64,000 nt of DNA from Cetobacterium_A somerae (GTDB taxonomy: Bacteria; Fusobacteriota; Fusobacteriia; Fusobacteriales; Fusobacteriaceae). This document shows positions 43,352-53,062 of the stretch, one piece after another. Each line of letters opens with the position of its first letter. The stretch's first letter is position 1. The translations under genes were made by a program, and so were the position numbers. Below the pieces are notes generated by a model that did no database searches, was not told the origin of the DNA, and saw only the letters and a list, made by a program, of their open reading frames with translations. The stretch is from the NCBI RefSeq assembly GCF_044784365.2, contig NZ_CP173065.2, one strand, 5' to 3'.

Positions 43352-44269
43352 TTAAAATGCTAAGAAATACATTAATACAACATGTATTGCAAGAAGAGGT
43401 ACCGCTACACCTACTTGCTTTAATATTACACCATTTTTATTTTTCATCTCTAGTATCGATGCTGGAACTATATTGAAATTAGCTCCCATTGGTGTTAATA
43501 AAGTTCCGCAGAATCCTGCTGTTAATCCAAGAGCTCCAACTACTGCCGGATTACCACCTTGAGCTATAACAAATGGATAACCTATTCCTGCTGTTATAAC
43601 TGCAAAAGCCGCAAATCCATTTCCCATAATCATTGTGAATATAGCCATTGCTAAACAATAAACAGTTACTCCAGCTAAAATATTTCCTTCTGGAACTACA
43701 CTTCCCATTATTCCGGCAATTACAGTTCCAACTCCAGCTTTAGCAAATACAGAACCTAAAGATCCTAAAAGTTGTGGTAAAATAACTGTTGGACCCATTT
43801 GTTGTAAAATTCTACTTGAATCATAAGGAATTTTATCAAACTTTTCTTTTGTTACTATCATAGTAACAACTAGTGCAACTATTGCCCCAATTCCTAGTCC
43901 TATTAATCCACCTAATTTTGTAAATTGAGCTATTGAAAATGCTACAACTCCTATTAATCCAGCTGGAACAAATAACATATTTCCAATTTTATGAGCTTGT
44001 TTCTCTCTAAACTCCTCTGTACTTGTTGTAAATGAAGCAAGTGAAACAGATTTTGTAGCACTTAAAACTCCCATTACTAAAAGTAATCCTCCTACTATTG
44101 ATGGATTTACATGAGGTCCACCTATAAATAAGAATCCAAATATAATCCAAAATGCTGCTGATCCTATTCTCTTAGGATTCTTCTTATCTAAAAATGAATA
44201 TACACCGCTTATCAATAAAATAATTCCGCAAAGTATATACATAAATTCTAATAACATCTTTACATCCAT
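43352..44269 (-). CDS. DUF979 family membrane protein
   Basis: The 305-residue protein has about nine membrane segments, with GSAAFWIIFGFLFIGG near the N-terminus and GFCGTLLTPMGANFNIVPASILEMKNK near the C-terminus, typical of DUF979. The family is unstudied biochemically. It is always found with DUF969, 12 bases upstream here, and the two probably form one permease of the ion-transporter superfamily. The following pcp gene suggests that the substrate is 5-oxoproline or a pyroglutamyl compound. This is inference from gene order. Confidence 0.85.
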   Translation of the reverse strand: MDVKMLLEFMYILCGIILLISGVYSFLDKKNPKRIGSAAFWIIFGFLFIGGPHVNPSIVGGLLLVMGVLSATKSVSLASFTTSTEEFREKQAHKIGNMLFVPAGLIGVVAFSIAQFTKLGGLIGLGIGAIVALVVTMIVTKEKFDKIPYDSSRILQQMGPTVILPQLLGSLGSVFAKAGVGTVIAGIMGSVVPEGNILAGVTVYCLAMAIFTMIMGNGFAAFAVITAGIGYPFVIAQGGNPAVVGALGLTAGFCGTLLTPMGANFNIVPASILEMKNKNGVILKQVGVAVPLLAIHVVLMYFLAF

Positions 44270-44281
44270 TAATTTTGCCTC

Positions 44282-44944
44282 CTACTTTGCTCTTAACTTT
44301 TTAATTTTTCTATCTAAACGATAGTATTGGAAATATGCTAATACTAAAGTTATTAATGCCACTGGTATAGAAGCTTTAGCCACATCATACGCTTCTACCT
44401 TTACACCTAACTCTTGTAAAGTTCCAACAATTAAAAGAACTCCAGAAGATGCTACGAAAACATTTTGCCCAAAGAAGTTAGCGTAGTTTTCTGAAGCATT
44501 AGTTATTCCTTTTAAATCTTCATCTAACTCTTCTGATACTACTCCATCCTTCTCAATAGCACCTTTTGCCATAGGATAAATTAATGGTCTAATAAACTGA
44601 ACATGTCCACCTAATCTCATAGATAAAACTGCTGCTAACATTCTTACAGTTACATATATTGATAAAACTTTTCCAGCTGTTGCACCTTTCAACTTTGATA
44701 TACAAATTGATGCTCTTTCTCTCAAACCATTTCTTTCTAGTATTCCAACTACAGAAAGCGTTAATAATAAAAGTGTCATATATCTAGTTTGAACAAAAGC
44801 TGTTCCTAAAATATTTAAAACCTCAACAAAGTCAATTCCTGCAACAAGTCCTGTTGCTATTCCAGCTATTAAAACAACAGCTATAGTATCTAATTTGATT
44901 ATAAATCCAATTAGAATAATTAATACCCCTATTAATTTAATCAC
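44282..44944 (-). CDS. DUF969 family membrane protein
   Basis: The 220-residue protein has about six membrane segments and the DUF969 features GILERNGLRERASICISKLKGAT-like and MRLGGHVQFIRPLIYPMAKGA. It is the partner of the DUF979 protein next to it and together they look like the two halves of a transporter. It overlaps hslO by four bases (start inside the end of hslO), so translation is coupled. Confidence 0.85.
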   Translation of the reverse strand: MIKLIGVLIILIGFIIKLDTIAVVLIAGIATGLVAGIDFVEVLNILGTAFVQTRYMTLLLLTLSVVGILERNGLRERASICISKLKGATAGKVLSIYVTVRMLAAVLSMRLGGHVQFIRPLIYPMAKGAIEKDGVVSEELDEDLKGITNASENYANFFGQNVFVASSGVLLIVGTLQELGVKVEAYDVAKASIPVALITLVLAYFQYYRLDRKIKKLRAK

Positions 44945-45831
44945 AGTATCTCACCTAAATCCTCTCTTTTAAACGAGTATCTTTTTCCACAGAAATGACA
45001 CTCAGCTTCTACCTCTCCTCTTTCAGCTAATATCTCTTCTAACTGCTCTTTTCCTAAAGTTATAATTCCTTTATAGAATTTCTCTTTATCACAATTACAA
45101 TTATATTTTATCTCTTTTGAGTCTAAAATTTCATATGGCTCTACTAATTTTTCATGAGTTTCATCATTCATATCTTCATATAAAAGGTGTAAAATTCTTT
45201 CAATATCCATTCCACCTTTAAATAGTTCTGTTACGCTTCTAATAGCTCCTATTTTCTTCTCTAACTCTACTATAAAACCTTCTTCTGCATCTGGTAAAAG
45301 CTGAATCATGTATCCACCAGCTGATCTAACTGTTGTTTCATTTTCTAAATCTACACCTAAAGCAATTACTGTAGGCGTTTGTTCTGAAGTTACATAATAA
45401 TATGCAATATCATATGCAATCTCTCCACTTTCTATTGTTGATACTCCAACATAAGGATCCTTTAATCCTAAATCTTTAATAACATTTAAAGTTCCTCTTC
45501 CTACTAAAGCTTGTACATCTGGTTGTCCATTTTCTTTTGCTGGTAGATCTGCTTCTGGATTTGAAACATAACCTTTTACACCATCCTTATCAACTGTTAC
45601 TACCATACTTGATAAAGGTCCATCTGTCATTGTTCTAAGTGTTAGTATATCATTTCCTTTTAAGGTTGCTCCCATCATTACTCCTGCTGAAAGAAGTCTT
45701 CCAAAAGCTGATATAGCAGTTGGACTACACTTATGAATATCTAAAGCTTCCTGTACAATATCTTTTGTATCTACAAGAACAAATCTTGCATTTTTACTTA
45801 CACCTCTAATTAATCTACTCATTTTTTTCAC
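44941..45831 (-). CDS. hslO: Redox-regulated chaperone Hsp33
   Basis: A cytosolic holdase activated by oxidants such as HOCl or by heat with peroxide. The 296-residue protein has SKNARFVLVDTKDIVQEAL and RLLSAGVMMGATLKGNDILTL in the N-domain. The C-terminal zinc site has four cysteines: CNC at about 245-247 and CHFC at about 278-281. All four redox ligands are kept, so oxidative activation is expected. The ATG lies after AGAGGTG two bases downstream of the comEA-like gene. Cotranscription with transport and envelope genes appears incidental. Confidence 0.93.
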   Translation of the reverse strand: MKKMSRLIRGVSKNARFVLVDTKDIVQEALDIHKCSPTAISAFGRLLSAGVMMGATLKGNDILTLRTMTDGPLSSMVVTVDKDGVKGYVSNPEADLPAKENGQPDVQALVGRGTLNVIKDLGLKDPYVGVSTIESGEIAYDIAYYYVTSEQTPTVIALGVDLENETTVRSAGGYMIQLLPDAEEGFIVELEKKIGAIRSVTELFKGGMDIERILHLLYEDMNDETHEKLVEPYEILDSKEIKYNCNCDKEKFYKGIITLGKEQLEEILAERGEVEAECHFCGKRYSFKREDLGEIL

Positions 45832-45833
45832 CT

Positions 45834-46331
45834 CTAATAATCAATATAATCTTTTAAATCTTCATATTTTTTACTGGAAATAATTTTTTTTAATTCTAAA
45901 TTATTCCTAATAATACTATTTTCATGGTATTTTCTAATACTTTGTATCTCTTTTTTACTAAATCCATAATATATTAAAGTTTTATCATCTGCCTTATTGA
46001 TATTAAATCTATTTAGTTTAATATTTTGTGGCTCTTTAAACTTTACTTTTAGCTTTTCATAAGTCTTTTTTCCAATTCCAGATATTCTAGTCATTTCGTT
46101 TAATTTTTTATATCCACCAGTTATATCTCTATACTCTATTATCTTATCAACATAACTTTGAGATATTCCATTTTTTAACATATCACTTTTGCTTGCTTTA
46201 TTAATATCTAAAAGTAAATTTTGAGTATCTAGTGTATTTTTACTCTCAATAACTTTAAACTCACTTTCTATTATTCCATAAGAGAAAGTTGATATTAATA
46301 AAATTAAAATTGAAAAAATTAACTTTTTCAT
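45834..46331 (-). CDS. ComEA-like helix-hairpin-helix protein
   Basis: The 165-residue protein has a signal peptide (ending STFSYG) and tandem helix-hairpin-helix motifs: LDINKASKSDMLKNGI with a following GGYKKLNEMTRISGIGKKTYEKLK, and a weaker second copy FNINKADDKTLIYYGFSKKEI. ComEA-type proteins bind incoming DNA in the periplasm during transformation. Here the second HhH is degenerate, and no comEC or pilus genes are in the window, so a competence role is unproven. Confidence 0.8.
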   Translation of the reverse strand: MKKLIFSILILLISTFSYGIIESEFKVIESKNTLDTQNLLLDINKASKSDMLKNGISQSYVDKIIEYRDITGGYKKLNEMTRISGIGKKTYEKLKVKFKEPQNIKLNRFNINKADDKTLIYYGFSKKEIQSIRKYHENSIIRNNLELKKIISSKKYEDLKDYIDY

Positions 46332-46332
46332 A

Positions 46333-47733
46333 CTATATCTCCTTAGAAAAAAGTTCTATTTTCTTATTGTGTCTCATCCTCATCTCTGCAATATATAATG
46401 CTGGATCTTTAGGATTAACTAATCTTTCTATTTGATCAATATATTCTGTTTCTTTATGAATGGCTTTACTTATAGCTCCACCACCAAGACCCATAGTTTG
46501 TTGATTTTCTTCTATCATCTCTATATTAAATCTAGATTCAGCTCCAGGAATAGAGTATCCTACATTTTCTCCCCAATCTAAACTATTTTTTTGACGATAC
46601 ATATAGTAAGGTTCCATTCCTTTTCTTTTTACAAGTTCACCTATTGCATTTTCAACTAACATTCTTTCAACTTCAGACTCCTCAAAATCTTCATGATATA
46701 GAGGTGAACCTTTCTTTTTAGCTAGAGCGTGAACTGTTAAGTTTTCTATGTCATATTTCTCAAGCTCATTTAAAGTACTTAATATATCTTCAACACTTTC
46801 ACCAGGTAACCCCAATATTAAATCCATATTCAAGATAAATCCAATCTCTTTTATATCTCTATAGACTTCATCAAAATGTTTTCTATTAAAAGTTCTGTTT
46901 AAATCTTTTAAAGTTTGCTCTTTAAATGTTTGAGGATTTAAACTTACTCTATCTACTCCGTATTCTTTAAGAATCTCTAATTTTCTTTTTGTTATAGCAT
47001 CCTCTCTTCCAGCTTCAAAAGTAAACTCTTTTAAGTTTGAAAGATCTATATTTTTATGAACTGCTTTTAAAACTTTTTCAGTATCCTCTTCTGTTAAAAT
47101 ACTTGGTGTTCCACCACCTATATACAATGATTCATATTTATAACCTTTATTTTTTGAAAGTTCTCCTACAAGCTCAATCTCTTCTAAAAGTGTTTCTACA
47201 AATTTTGGATAAAAACGCCCTAAACTGCTATTTATTTCGTAAGATGCAAAAGAGCAGTATCTACATTTTGATGGACAAAAAGGAATTCCTATATACATAT
47301 TCATTGCATCTTTATTTAATAATCTTTCCTCTGTTTCAATTACTCTCATTAAAAGATCTATTTTATCAAAATTAGCAAGGTACATATTATTTAAAAGATT
47401 CTTAACTCTTTCTTTTGAAAATCCCATTTGCATAAGTCTTCTAGTCATTTTAGTAGGTCTTACACCAATTAAACTTCCCCATGGATAATTTTTATTAAGT
47501 GCTTTTAATAAACCACCTTTTAACATTATTAAATTTTGATCTTCAATTGTATGCTCTAAATTCTCCTCTTCCATTATAGCTTCTTTTCCATCTATTTCAG
47601 CTTTTACAATTATCTTATTCCCTTTATAACTTACTTCACCTTTTATATCTTTACCTACTTCTTTAGGTAACATAATTCTTACAAACTCCTCTAAACTTTT
47701 TTCACTTAAAGGAAAGTTAGTAACTATTGACAC
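46333..47733 (-). CDS. Radical SAM coproporphyrinogen dehydrogenase (HemZ/HemN-like)
   Basis: The 466-residue protein has the radical SAM iron-sulphur motif CPSKCRYC (about 158-165) preceded by YIGIPF, then YIGGGTPSILTEED, GREDAITKRKLEILKEYGVDRVSLN and NMDLILGLPGES, all typical of HemN-like enzymes. The longer N-terminal part before the cluster matches the HemZ branch. It may act in anaerobic haem synthesis or use haem as substrate, as other members of the family do; this cannot be decided from sequence. It uses a GTG start with a GGAAGTGG region upstream, which is not ideal. One base separates it from the comEA-like gene. Confidence 0.85.
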   Translation of the reverse strand: MSIVTNFPLSEKSLEEFVRIMLPKEVGKDIKGEVSYKGNKIIVKAEIDGKEAIMEEENLEHTIEDQNLIMLKGGLLKALNKNYPWGSLIGVRPTKMTRRLMQMGFSKERVKNLLNNMYLANFDKIDLLMRVIETEERLLNKDAMNMYIGIPFCPSKCRYCSFASYEINSSLGRFYPKFVETLLEEIELVGELSKNKGYKYESLYIGGGTPSILTEEDTEKVLKAVHKNIDLSNLKEFTFEAGREDAITKRKLEILKEYGVDRVSLNPQTFKEQTLKDLNRTFNRKHFDEVYRDIKEIGFILNMDLILGLPGESVEDILSTLNELEKYDIENLTVHALAKKKGSPLYHEDFEESEVERMLVENAIGELVKRKGMEPYYMYRQKNSLDWGENVGYSIPGAESRFNIEMIEENQQTMGLGGGAISKAIHKETEYIDQIERLVNPKDPALYIAEMRMRHNKKIELFSKEI

Positions 47734-47749
47734 TTAAATACACCACTTC

Positions 47750-48553
47750 CTATTTCATTAATAATAAAACTAAAATTCCAATTATGATTCTATATACTCC
47801 AAAAGCCACAAAAGTTCTCTTTTTTATATATCCCATAAACCAATTAATAACAACATATGCTACAACAAAAGAAACTACAGATCCTACTATTAAAAGCTGC
47901 CATTCTAACGTTGTAAAATTAAGTCCATTTTTTAAGAGCTTCAGTAGAGTTGCCCCTGCCATTGTTGGAATAGCTAGGAAAAATGAATACTCTGCTGCTG
48001 CTGCTCTAGACACACCTAAAAGTAAAGATCCTACTATTGTTGCTCCTGAACGCGATGTTCCTGGAATCATAGCTAAACATTGGAAAAATCCAATTGTAAA
48101 AGCCAATTTATATGACATCTGCTTTATTGAAGTTACTTTACCCTTTAAGTTTTTTCTTTCAACTAAAATAAAAATAATACCATAAAGTATAAGCATACTT
48201 GCAACTACTGTTGTGTTATCCATAAAGAATTCAGATATATAATCATCTGCTAATAACCCAATAACTCCTGCAGGTAAAACCCCTACAATTATCTTTGTCC
48301 ACAAAGAAAACTTCTCTTTAAACTCCTCTTTTGTTTTTACAAAAGGAGTTAAATCTTTCCAAAAGTAAGCTACAACTGATAAAATAGCTCCAAACTGAAT
48401 GATTACTAAAAAGTTATCCATAAAACTTTTAGACACAAGAGGAGAGTTTATAAATCTCTCCACTAATATCATATGACCCGTACTACTTACAGGAACAAAC
48501 TCTGTCATCCCTTCTACAATTCCCAGTATAATAACTAGTAAAAATGGATTCAT
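47750..48553 (-). CDS. uppP: Undecaprenyl-diphosphatase
   Basis: It recycles the lipid carrier of cell wall and O-antigen synthesis by hydrolysing undecaprenyl diphosphate. The 267-residue integral membrane protein has EGMTEFVPVSSTGHMIL with the conserved Glu and Ser, and PGTSRSGATI, the two family signatures, plus about eight membrane segments. ATAGGAGGAG precedes the ATG. It follows hldD by 11 bases and is part of an envelope-related stretch. Confidence 0.95.
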   Translation of the reverse strand: MNPFLLVIILGIVEGMTEFVPVSSTGHMILVERFINSPLVSKSFMDNFLVIIQFGAILSVVAYFWKDLTPFVKTKEEFKEKFSLWTKIIVGVLPAGVIGLLADDYISEFFMDNTTVVASMLILYGIIFILVERKNLKGKVTSIKQMSYKLAFTIGFFQCLAMIPGTSRSGATIVGSLLLGVSRAAAAEYSFFLAIPTMAGATLLKLLKNGLNFTTLEWQLLIVGSVVSFVVAYVVINWFMGYIKKRTFVAFGVYRIIIGILVLLLMK

Positions 48554-48564
48554 TTCATCTCCTC

Positions 48565-49560
48565 CTATAGGTAGCTATCCTCTTTTTTAAGATATTTTAC
48601 ATAGTCAGCTACTCCGTCCTCTAAAGAACAGAACTCTTTAGTATAACCTGCTTCTCTTAATTTTCTCATAGAAGCTTGTGTAAAGTATTGATATCTTCCT
48701 CTTAAATCCTCTGGCATTGGAACAAACTCTATTACTTCTTCTGTTTTTAATTCAAAGTTTTCACTAGCATTTTTCATAGTTTCCATTGATAAGTCATGGA
48801 AGCTTCTTGCTTCTCCTGTTCCTATATTATAAACCCCTGATGGAACTTCATTAAACATACAGAAATATAACATATCAACAACATCTTTAATATAGATAAA
48901 GTCTCTTAATTGCTCTCCATCTCTGTATCCCTCTTTATGAGATTTAAATAGTTTTACTCCTCCATTTTCATTAAATTGGTTAAATGTGTGGAATACCATT
49001 GAAGCCATTCTTCCTTTATGATACTCTTGTGGTCCATAAACATTAAAGAATTTAGCTCCTATCCATTGTTTCGGAGCTTTTTCCTGCTTAAATGCCCAAT
49101 CATCAAAGAATTTTTTAGAATATCCATATTTGTTTAATGGCATTAATTTTTTTAATTCTTCTGGAGTCCCCTCATCACTATATCCTTGCTCTCCTCCTCC
49201 ATAAGTTGCTGCTGAAGAGGCATATACATACACAATATTTCTATCAGCACAGAAATCCCATAATTTTTTTGAATACTCATAGTTATTCTTCATTAAAAGA
49301 TCTCCATCTTTCTCAGTTGTTGCTGATATAGCTCCCATGTGTAAAACTGCTGTTACTTTACTTGCATTTTCTTCATTTTCAAGCCATGCAAAAAGCTCAT
49401 CTCTATCACACCAGTCAGCATAATCTCTCTTTCTTAAATTTAACCATTTTTCCTCAGTTCTTAATTTATCAACAGCTAATATATCATTTATTCCCATCTC
49501 ATTTAATTTCCAAATATAAGCACTTCCTATAAATCCAGCTGCTCCTGTTACTATAATCAT
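48565..49560 (-). CDS. hldD: ADP-L-glycero-D-manno-heptose 6-epimerase
   Basis: The last enzyme of heptose precursor synthesis for LPS inner core. The 331-residue SDR protein has the NADP-binding motif TGAAGFIGS (5-13), the Ser of VYASSAATYGGGEQGY (about 113-128) and catalytic YGYSK (about 145-149). The conserved FNVYGPQEYHKGRMASMVFH region is present. It overlaps the preceding PHP gene by four bases. Together with gmhB further on (same strand) it shows that the cell makes heptose-containing LPS. Confidence 0.94.
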   Translation of the reverse strand: MIIVTGAAGFIGSAYIWKLNEMGINDILAVDKLRTEEKWLNLRKRDYADWCDRDELFAWLENEENASKVTAVLHMGAISATTEKDGDLLMKNNYEYSKKLWDFCADRNIVYVYASSAATYGGGEQGYSDEGTPEELKKLMPLNKYGYSKKFFDDWAFKQEKAPKQWIGAKFFNVYGPQEYHKGRMASMVFHTFNQFNENGGVKLFKSHKEGYRDGEQLRDFIYIKDVVDMLYFCMFNEVPSGVYNIGTGEARSFHDLSMETMKNASENFELKTEEVIEFVPMPEDLRGRYQYFTQASMRKLREAGYTKEFCSLEDGVADYVKYLKKEDSYL

Positions 49561-50414
49561 TTTACTTCCTCCTTGCTTTCTCTTTCTAATAAATCTTTTA
49601 TATCCTCTTCAGTAATAGAAGCATGAGCAATATCTACTCCCACTCTATTTCCACCATGAAAATCTGATCCTCCAACTTTCAACAAACCTTTTTCTGTGGC
49701 CAACTTTCTATAATATTTAATCTCTTTAGGTGTATATGAACTATACTCTACCTCTAATCCATCTAATCCAGCCTCTAAAAGAATATCTATTATCTTTTCT
49801 GTTCTTTCTCTTGAATCACAAATTAAACTAGGATGAGCTAGAGCTGAGATTCCCTTGCATTCCTTTATAAGTTTTATAATCTCAATAGGATCTGAGCTAC
49901 CTTTCTCTACATAAGCTACACCATTTCTTCCTAAGTACTGCTTGAAAGCTTCACCTTTTGAATAAACAAATCCTTTGTTCATCATAACATTACATATATG
50001 AGCTCTGCTCACGATAGTTCCTGTAGCTTCTTTTTCTATCTCTTCCATTGTTATTTTAAGGCCTAAATTATTTAGTTTTTTAATAATTTTTTCATTTCTT
50101 TCTTTTCTGGCTTTTTTTAGTTCTATTAGTTTTGACGCTAATTTTTCTGATTTGTCGTTTAAAAAATATCCTAAAATATGAATTTCATATCCTTGATAAG
50201 AGCATGAAAACTCTATTCCAGGTATAAATTTTAAATCTAGTTCATGGGCTATCTCTTTCCCCTCAGAAATACCTTCCATTGTATCATGGTCTGTTATTGC
50301 TATTCCTTTTAAACCAATATATTTAGCTCTTTTTAAAAGCTCTTCCACAGTAAATGTTCCATCTGAATATGTTGTATGAGTATGTAAATCATACCTTTCA
50401 CTTAAATCCTTCAT
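49557..50414 (-). CDS. PHP-domain phosphoesterase
   Basis: The 285-residue protein has the PHP metal-binding motifs YDLHTHTTYSDGTFT (about 9-23), ITDHDTMEG (about 40-48), GIEFSCSYQGYEIHILGYF and a C-terminal GSDFHGG. It resembles TrpH/YciV-type enzymes, which hydrolyse nucleoside 3',5'-bisphosphates or short RNA 5' ends. Which of these applies here is not known. The ATG follows AAGGGAGGAG directly after a terminator; there is no room for a promoter, so readthrough from upstream feeds it. Confidence 0.9.
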   Translation of the reverse strand: MKDLSERYDLHTHTTYSDGTFTVEELLKRAKYIGLKGIAITDHDTMEGISEGKEIAHELDLKFIPGIEFSCSYQGYEIHILGYFLNDKSEKLASKLIELKKARKERNEKIIKKLNNLGLKITMEEIEKEATGTIVSRAHICNVMMNKGFVYSKGEAFKQYLGRNGVAYVEKGSSDPIEIIKLIKECKGISALAHPSLICDSRERTEKIIDILLEAGLDGLEVEYSSYTPKEIKYYRKLATEKGLLKVGGSDFHGGNRVGVDIAHASITEEDIKDLLERESKEEVK

Positions 50415-50432
50415 AAGACTCCTCCCTTAAGT

Positions 50433-50462
50433 AAAAATGGCACCTTTATCTCTAAAGGCGCC
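50433..50462 (-). terminator. Terminator after the secA-linked lipoprotein gene
   Basis: GGCGCCTTTA and TAAAGGTGCC form a 10-bp stem with a four-base loop, followed on the minus strand by ATTTTTA. The next gene begins right after it. Confidence 0.8.
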
Positions 50463-50470
50463 ACAGTTTT

Positions 50471-51208
50471 TTAGTCATCCCACTTTTCTAATTTTGAAAA
50501 ATACTCTGAATAAGCAAGGTATAAAGCCTTTGCATTTATATTATTCTTCTCTAACTTTGTCTTCTCTTTTTTCTTGTAAATATCATTTACTTGTACAACT
50601 CTAGGAGATACTTCTACAAAATACCATGATTTTGAATCAAAGAATTCTCCTCTTTTTATAAATTTATTTAGAAGTTTTCTAAATCTTTTGATCTCTTTTT
50701 CTGATAAGTCGCTCTTTTTAGAGAATTCAACTATTTCAGCCCATTCCTCTTTTGTAGCAACTTCATTAGCTATATGATTAGATGGGTTTGCCATTCTAAC
50801 ATATGATTGAGTTACCATATATTTAGCTAATCCTGCAGGGTCTTTAAAGTTTTCATCTTTTAAATAGTATTCTCTTGGAAGTTTTTTTACAGTTTTTTCT
50901 AATATAGAGTTAAATTGCTCTTGATCTGCTTCTGTTATCTCTCCCTTTGTCTTTAAAGAATCTAAAAACTTTACTTGTTTTTGATCTAGCTTTTGATTTC
51001 TTGCTAAATAACTTATTGGTTGATCTGCTCCATACCAATCTTCTAATTCAGATTCTCCTATTATTACTGTACTGAATGTTTCTTCCCAGTTTTTCATAGC
51101 CACTGTATCAACCTTATACTTTTCTTGTAAATTAACATTGTTTTTATTTAGTGAGCTACATGCTGTTAATGCAGCTAACATTGCAACTAGAACTATAGTT
51201 TTTTTCAT
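50471..51208 (-). CDS. Putative lipoprotein of unknown function
   Basis: The 245-residue protein has a lipobox LTACSS near residue 15, so a lipidated Cys17 or so is likely, then a helical, charged body with no family known to me. Many short helices with KEEWAEIVEFSKKSDLSEKEIKRFRKLLNKF-type composition suggest a helical repeat. It begins ten bases after secA and is probably cotranscribed with it. A link to secretion is plausible by position only. Its ATG follows AGGGAGGA. Confidence 0.72.
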   Translation of the reverse strand: MKKTIVLVAMLAALTACSSLNKNNVNLQEKYKVDTVAMKNWEETFSTVIIGESELEDWYGADQPISYLARNQKLDQKQVKFLDSLKTKGEITEADQEQFNSILEKTVKKLPREYYLKDENFKDPAGLAKYMVTQSYVRMANPSNHIANEVATKEEWAEIVEFSKKSDLSEKEIKRFRKLLNKFIKRGEFFDSKSWYFVEVSPRVVQVNDIYKKKEKTKLEKNNINAKALYLAYSEYFSKLEKWDD

Positions 51209-52527
51209 TTTTCCTCCCTACACTCTTCCACAACATTTTCCGTATATTTTTCCACTTCCACACTTACAAGCTGAATCAAAATCTAATTCCTCTTCTACCC
51301 CAGGCTCTACAACTTCCTCTTCAGGATTTTTAACAACAACTTTAAACATATATGATGTTGCCTCTGTTTTTATTGTTGATAACATTCTAGAGTACATATC
51401 TCCAGATATAATTTTATATTCTACTAATGGATCTTTTTGTCCATAAGATCTTAAATAGATTCCCTCTCTTAAAGCATCTAAAGCTTTTAAGTGTTCTCTC
51501 CATCTAGCATCCACAACTTCAAATAAAACATATTTCTCTACTTTTCTCATGATTTCAGGAGTTATTTCTTCCTCTTTTTTCTCATAATCTTTCTCTATAT
51601 CTCTATATATTTTATCAGCATACTCTTCAACTGTTAAAGCTTTATATTCTTCCATATCTGTTATTTCATATCCGTACTTCTCAAGAAGAGCATCTTTAAC
51701 TCCAACAATATCCCACTCATCTTTAAATTCTCCTACAAATCTTTCTACAACTATATCAGAAATACTTGATTTTAACATTCCTAAAATTGTTTCTTTTAAG
51801 TCTTCTTTCTCTAAAGCTTCATTTCTACTTGCATAGATAGCTTCTCTTTGCTTATTCATTACATCATCAAATTCAAGAAGATTTTTTCTAATTCCGAAGT
51901 TTCTTGATTCAACTTTCTTCTGAGCATTTTCGATAGCTTTATTTATCATTCTATGTTGAATTGATTCTCCTTCAGGTAGTCCAAGCTTTTCCATAACTCC
52001 TTGAATTCTTTCAGATCCAAACAATCTCATAAGGTCGTCCTCTAAACATAGATAGAATTCAGATGCTCCTGGGTCTCCCTGTCTTCCTGCTCTACCTCTT
52101 AGCTGATTATCTATTCTTCTAGACTCATGTCTCTCTGTACCTAAAATAAATAATCCACCAGCTGAAATTACTTTTTGCTTCTCCTCTTCACATTCAACTT
52201 TATATTTATCTAAAATTACTGGATAATTTCCAGCGTCTCTACTTCCAATCTCTGCAATAGCTCTGAACTCTGGATTTCCTCCTAGCATGATGTCAGTTCC
52301 TCTACCTGCCATATTAGTAGCTATTGTTACAGCCTGATATCTTCCAGCTTGAGCTACAATCTCAGCCTCTTTAGCATGTAATTTAGCATTAAGAACATTG
52401 TGAGGTATACCTTTTTCTTTTAATAACTCTGAAAGTTCTTCTGAACTTTTTATTGATACAGTACCAACTAAAACTGGTTGTCCCTTTGCATAAAGTTCTT
52501 CTATTCTTCTTATAATAGCATCTGTTT

Positions 52528-52542
52528 TCTCTTTTTGTTTTA
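52528..52542 (-). other. Second frameshift site in secA
   Basis: Minus-strand TAAAACAAAAAGAGA. Upstream of it SecA reads PDLVYKTK; downstream the correct reading is in the +1 frame (TDAIIRRIEEL). Changing the five-A run to seven would give YKTKKEKTDAII, which matches the family length; removing one A would also restore the frame. Confidence 0.85.
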
Positions 52543-53047
52543 TAAACTAAATCAGGAAAATCAACTCTTTGTACAGGTTTATTTGTTGGTATTACAATTA
52601 CCTCTAAACCATAAGTATGCATAAATTCTGCTGCTTCTGTTTCAGCTGTTCCTGTCATACCAGCTAATTTATCATACATTCTAAAATAGTTTTGAAGTGT
52701 TATTGATGCAAGTGTTTGATTTTCTCCAGCAACATTTACTCCTTCTTTTGCTTCAATAGCTTGATGAAGACCATCAGAGTATCTTCTACCTTCCATAGCT
52801 CTTCCAGTAAATTCATCAATTATAACTACTTCTCCCTCTCTAATTAAATAGTCTCTATCTTTTATAAATAGTTCCTTTGCTTTTAAGGCTTGATTTAAAT
52901 AGTGAGTTAACTCAACATGCTCTGGTGAGTATAAGTTGTCTATATTTAATAATTGTTCAACTTTTTTAATTCCCTTATCTGTTAAAACTATGTTTCTAGC
53001 TTTTTCATCTACTTCATAGTCTCCCCATTGCTCGTCAGGAATATTCA

Positions 53048-53062
53048 TCTCTTTTTGTTTTA
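53048..53062 (-). other. First frameshift site in secA
   Basis: The same minus-strand 15-mer TAAAACAAAAAGAGA. Upstream SecA reads KIKDAKTK; downstream the correct reading is KEMNIPDEQWGDYEV in the +1 frame. Two added A or one removed A in the five-A run restores the frame. Confidence 0.85.

Noticed and set aside
47727..48185. Plus-strand open frame of 152 codons opposite uppP
   Set aside because: Antisense to a clear uppP; composition reflects the reverse of hydrophobic codons.
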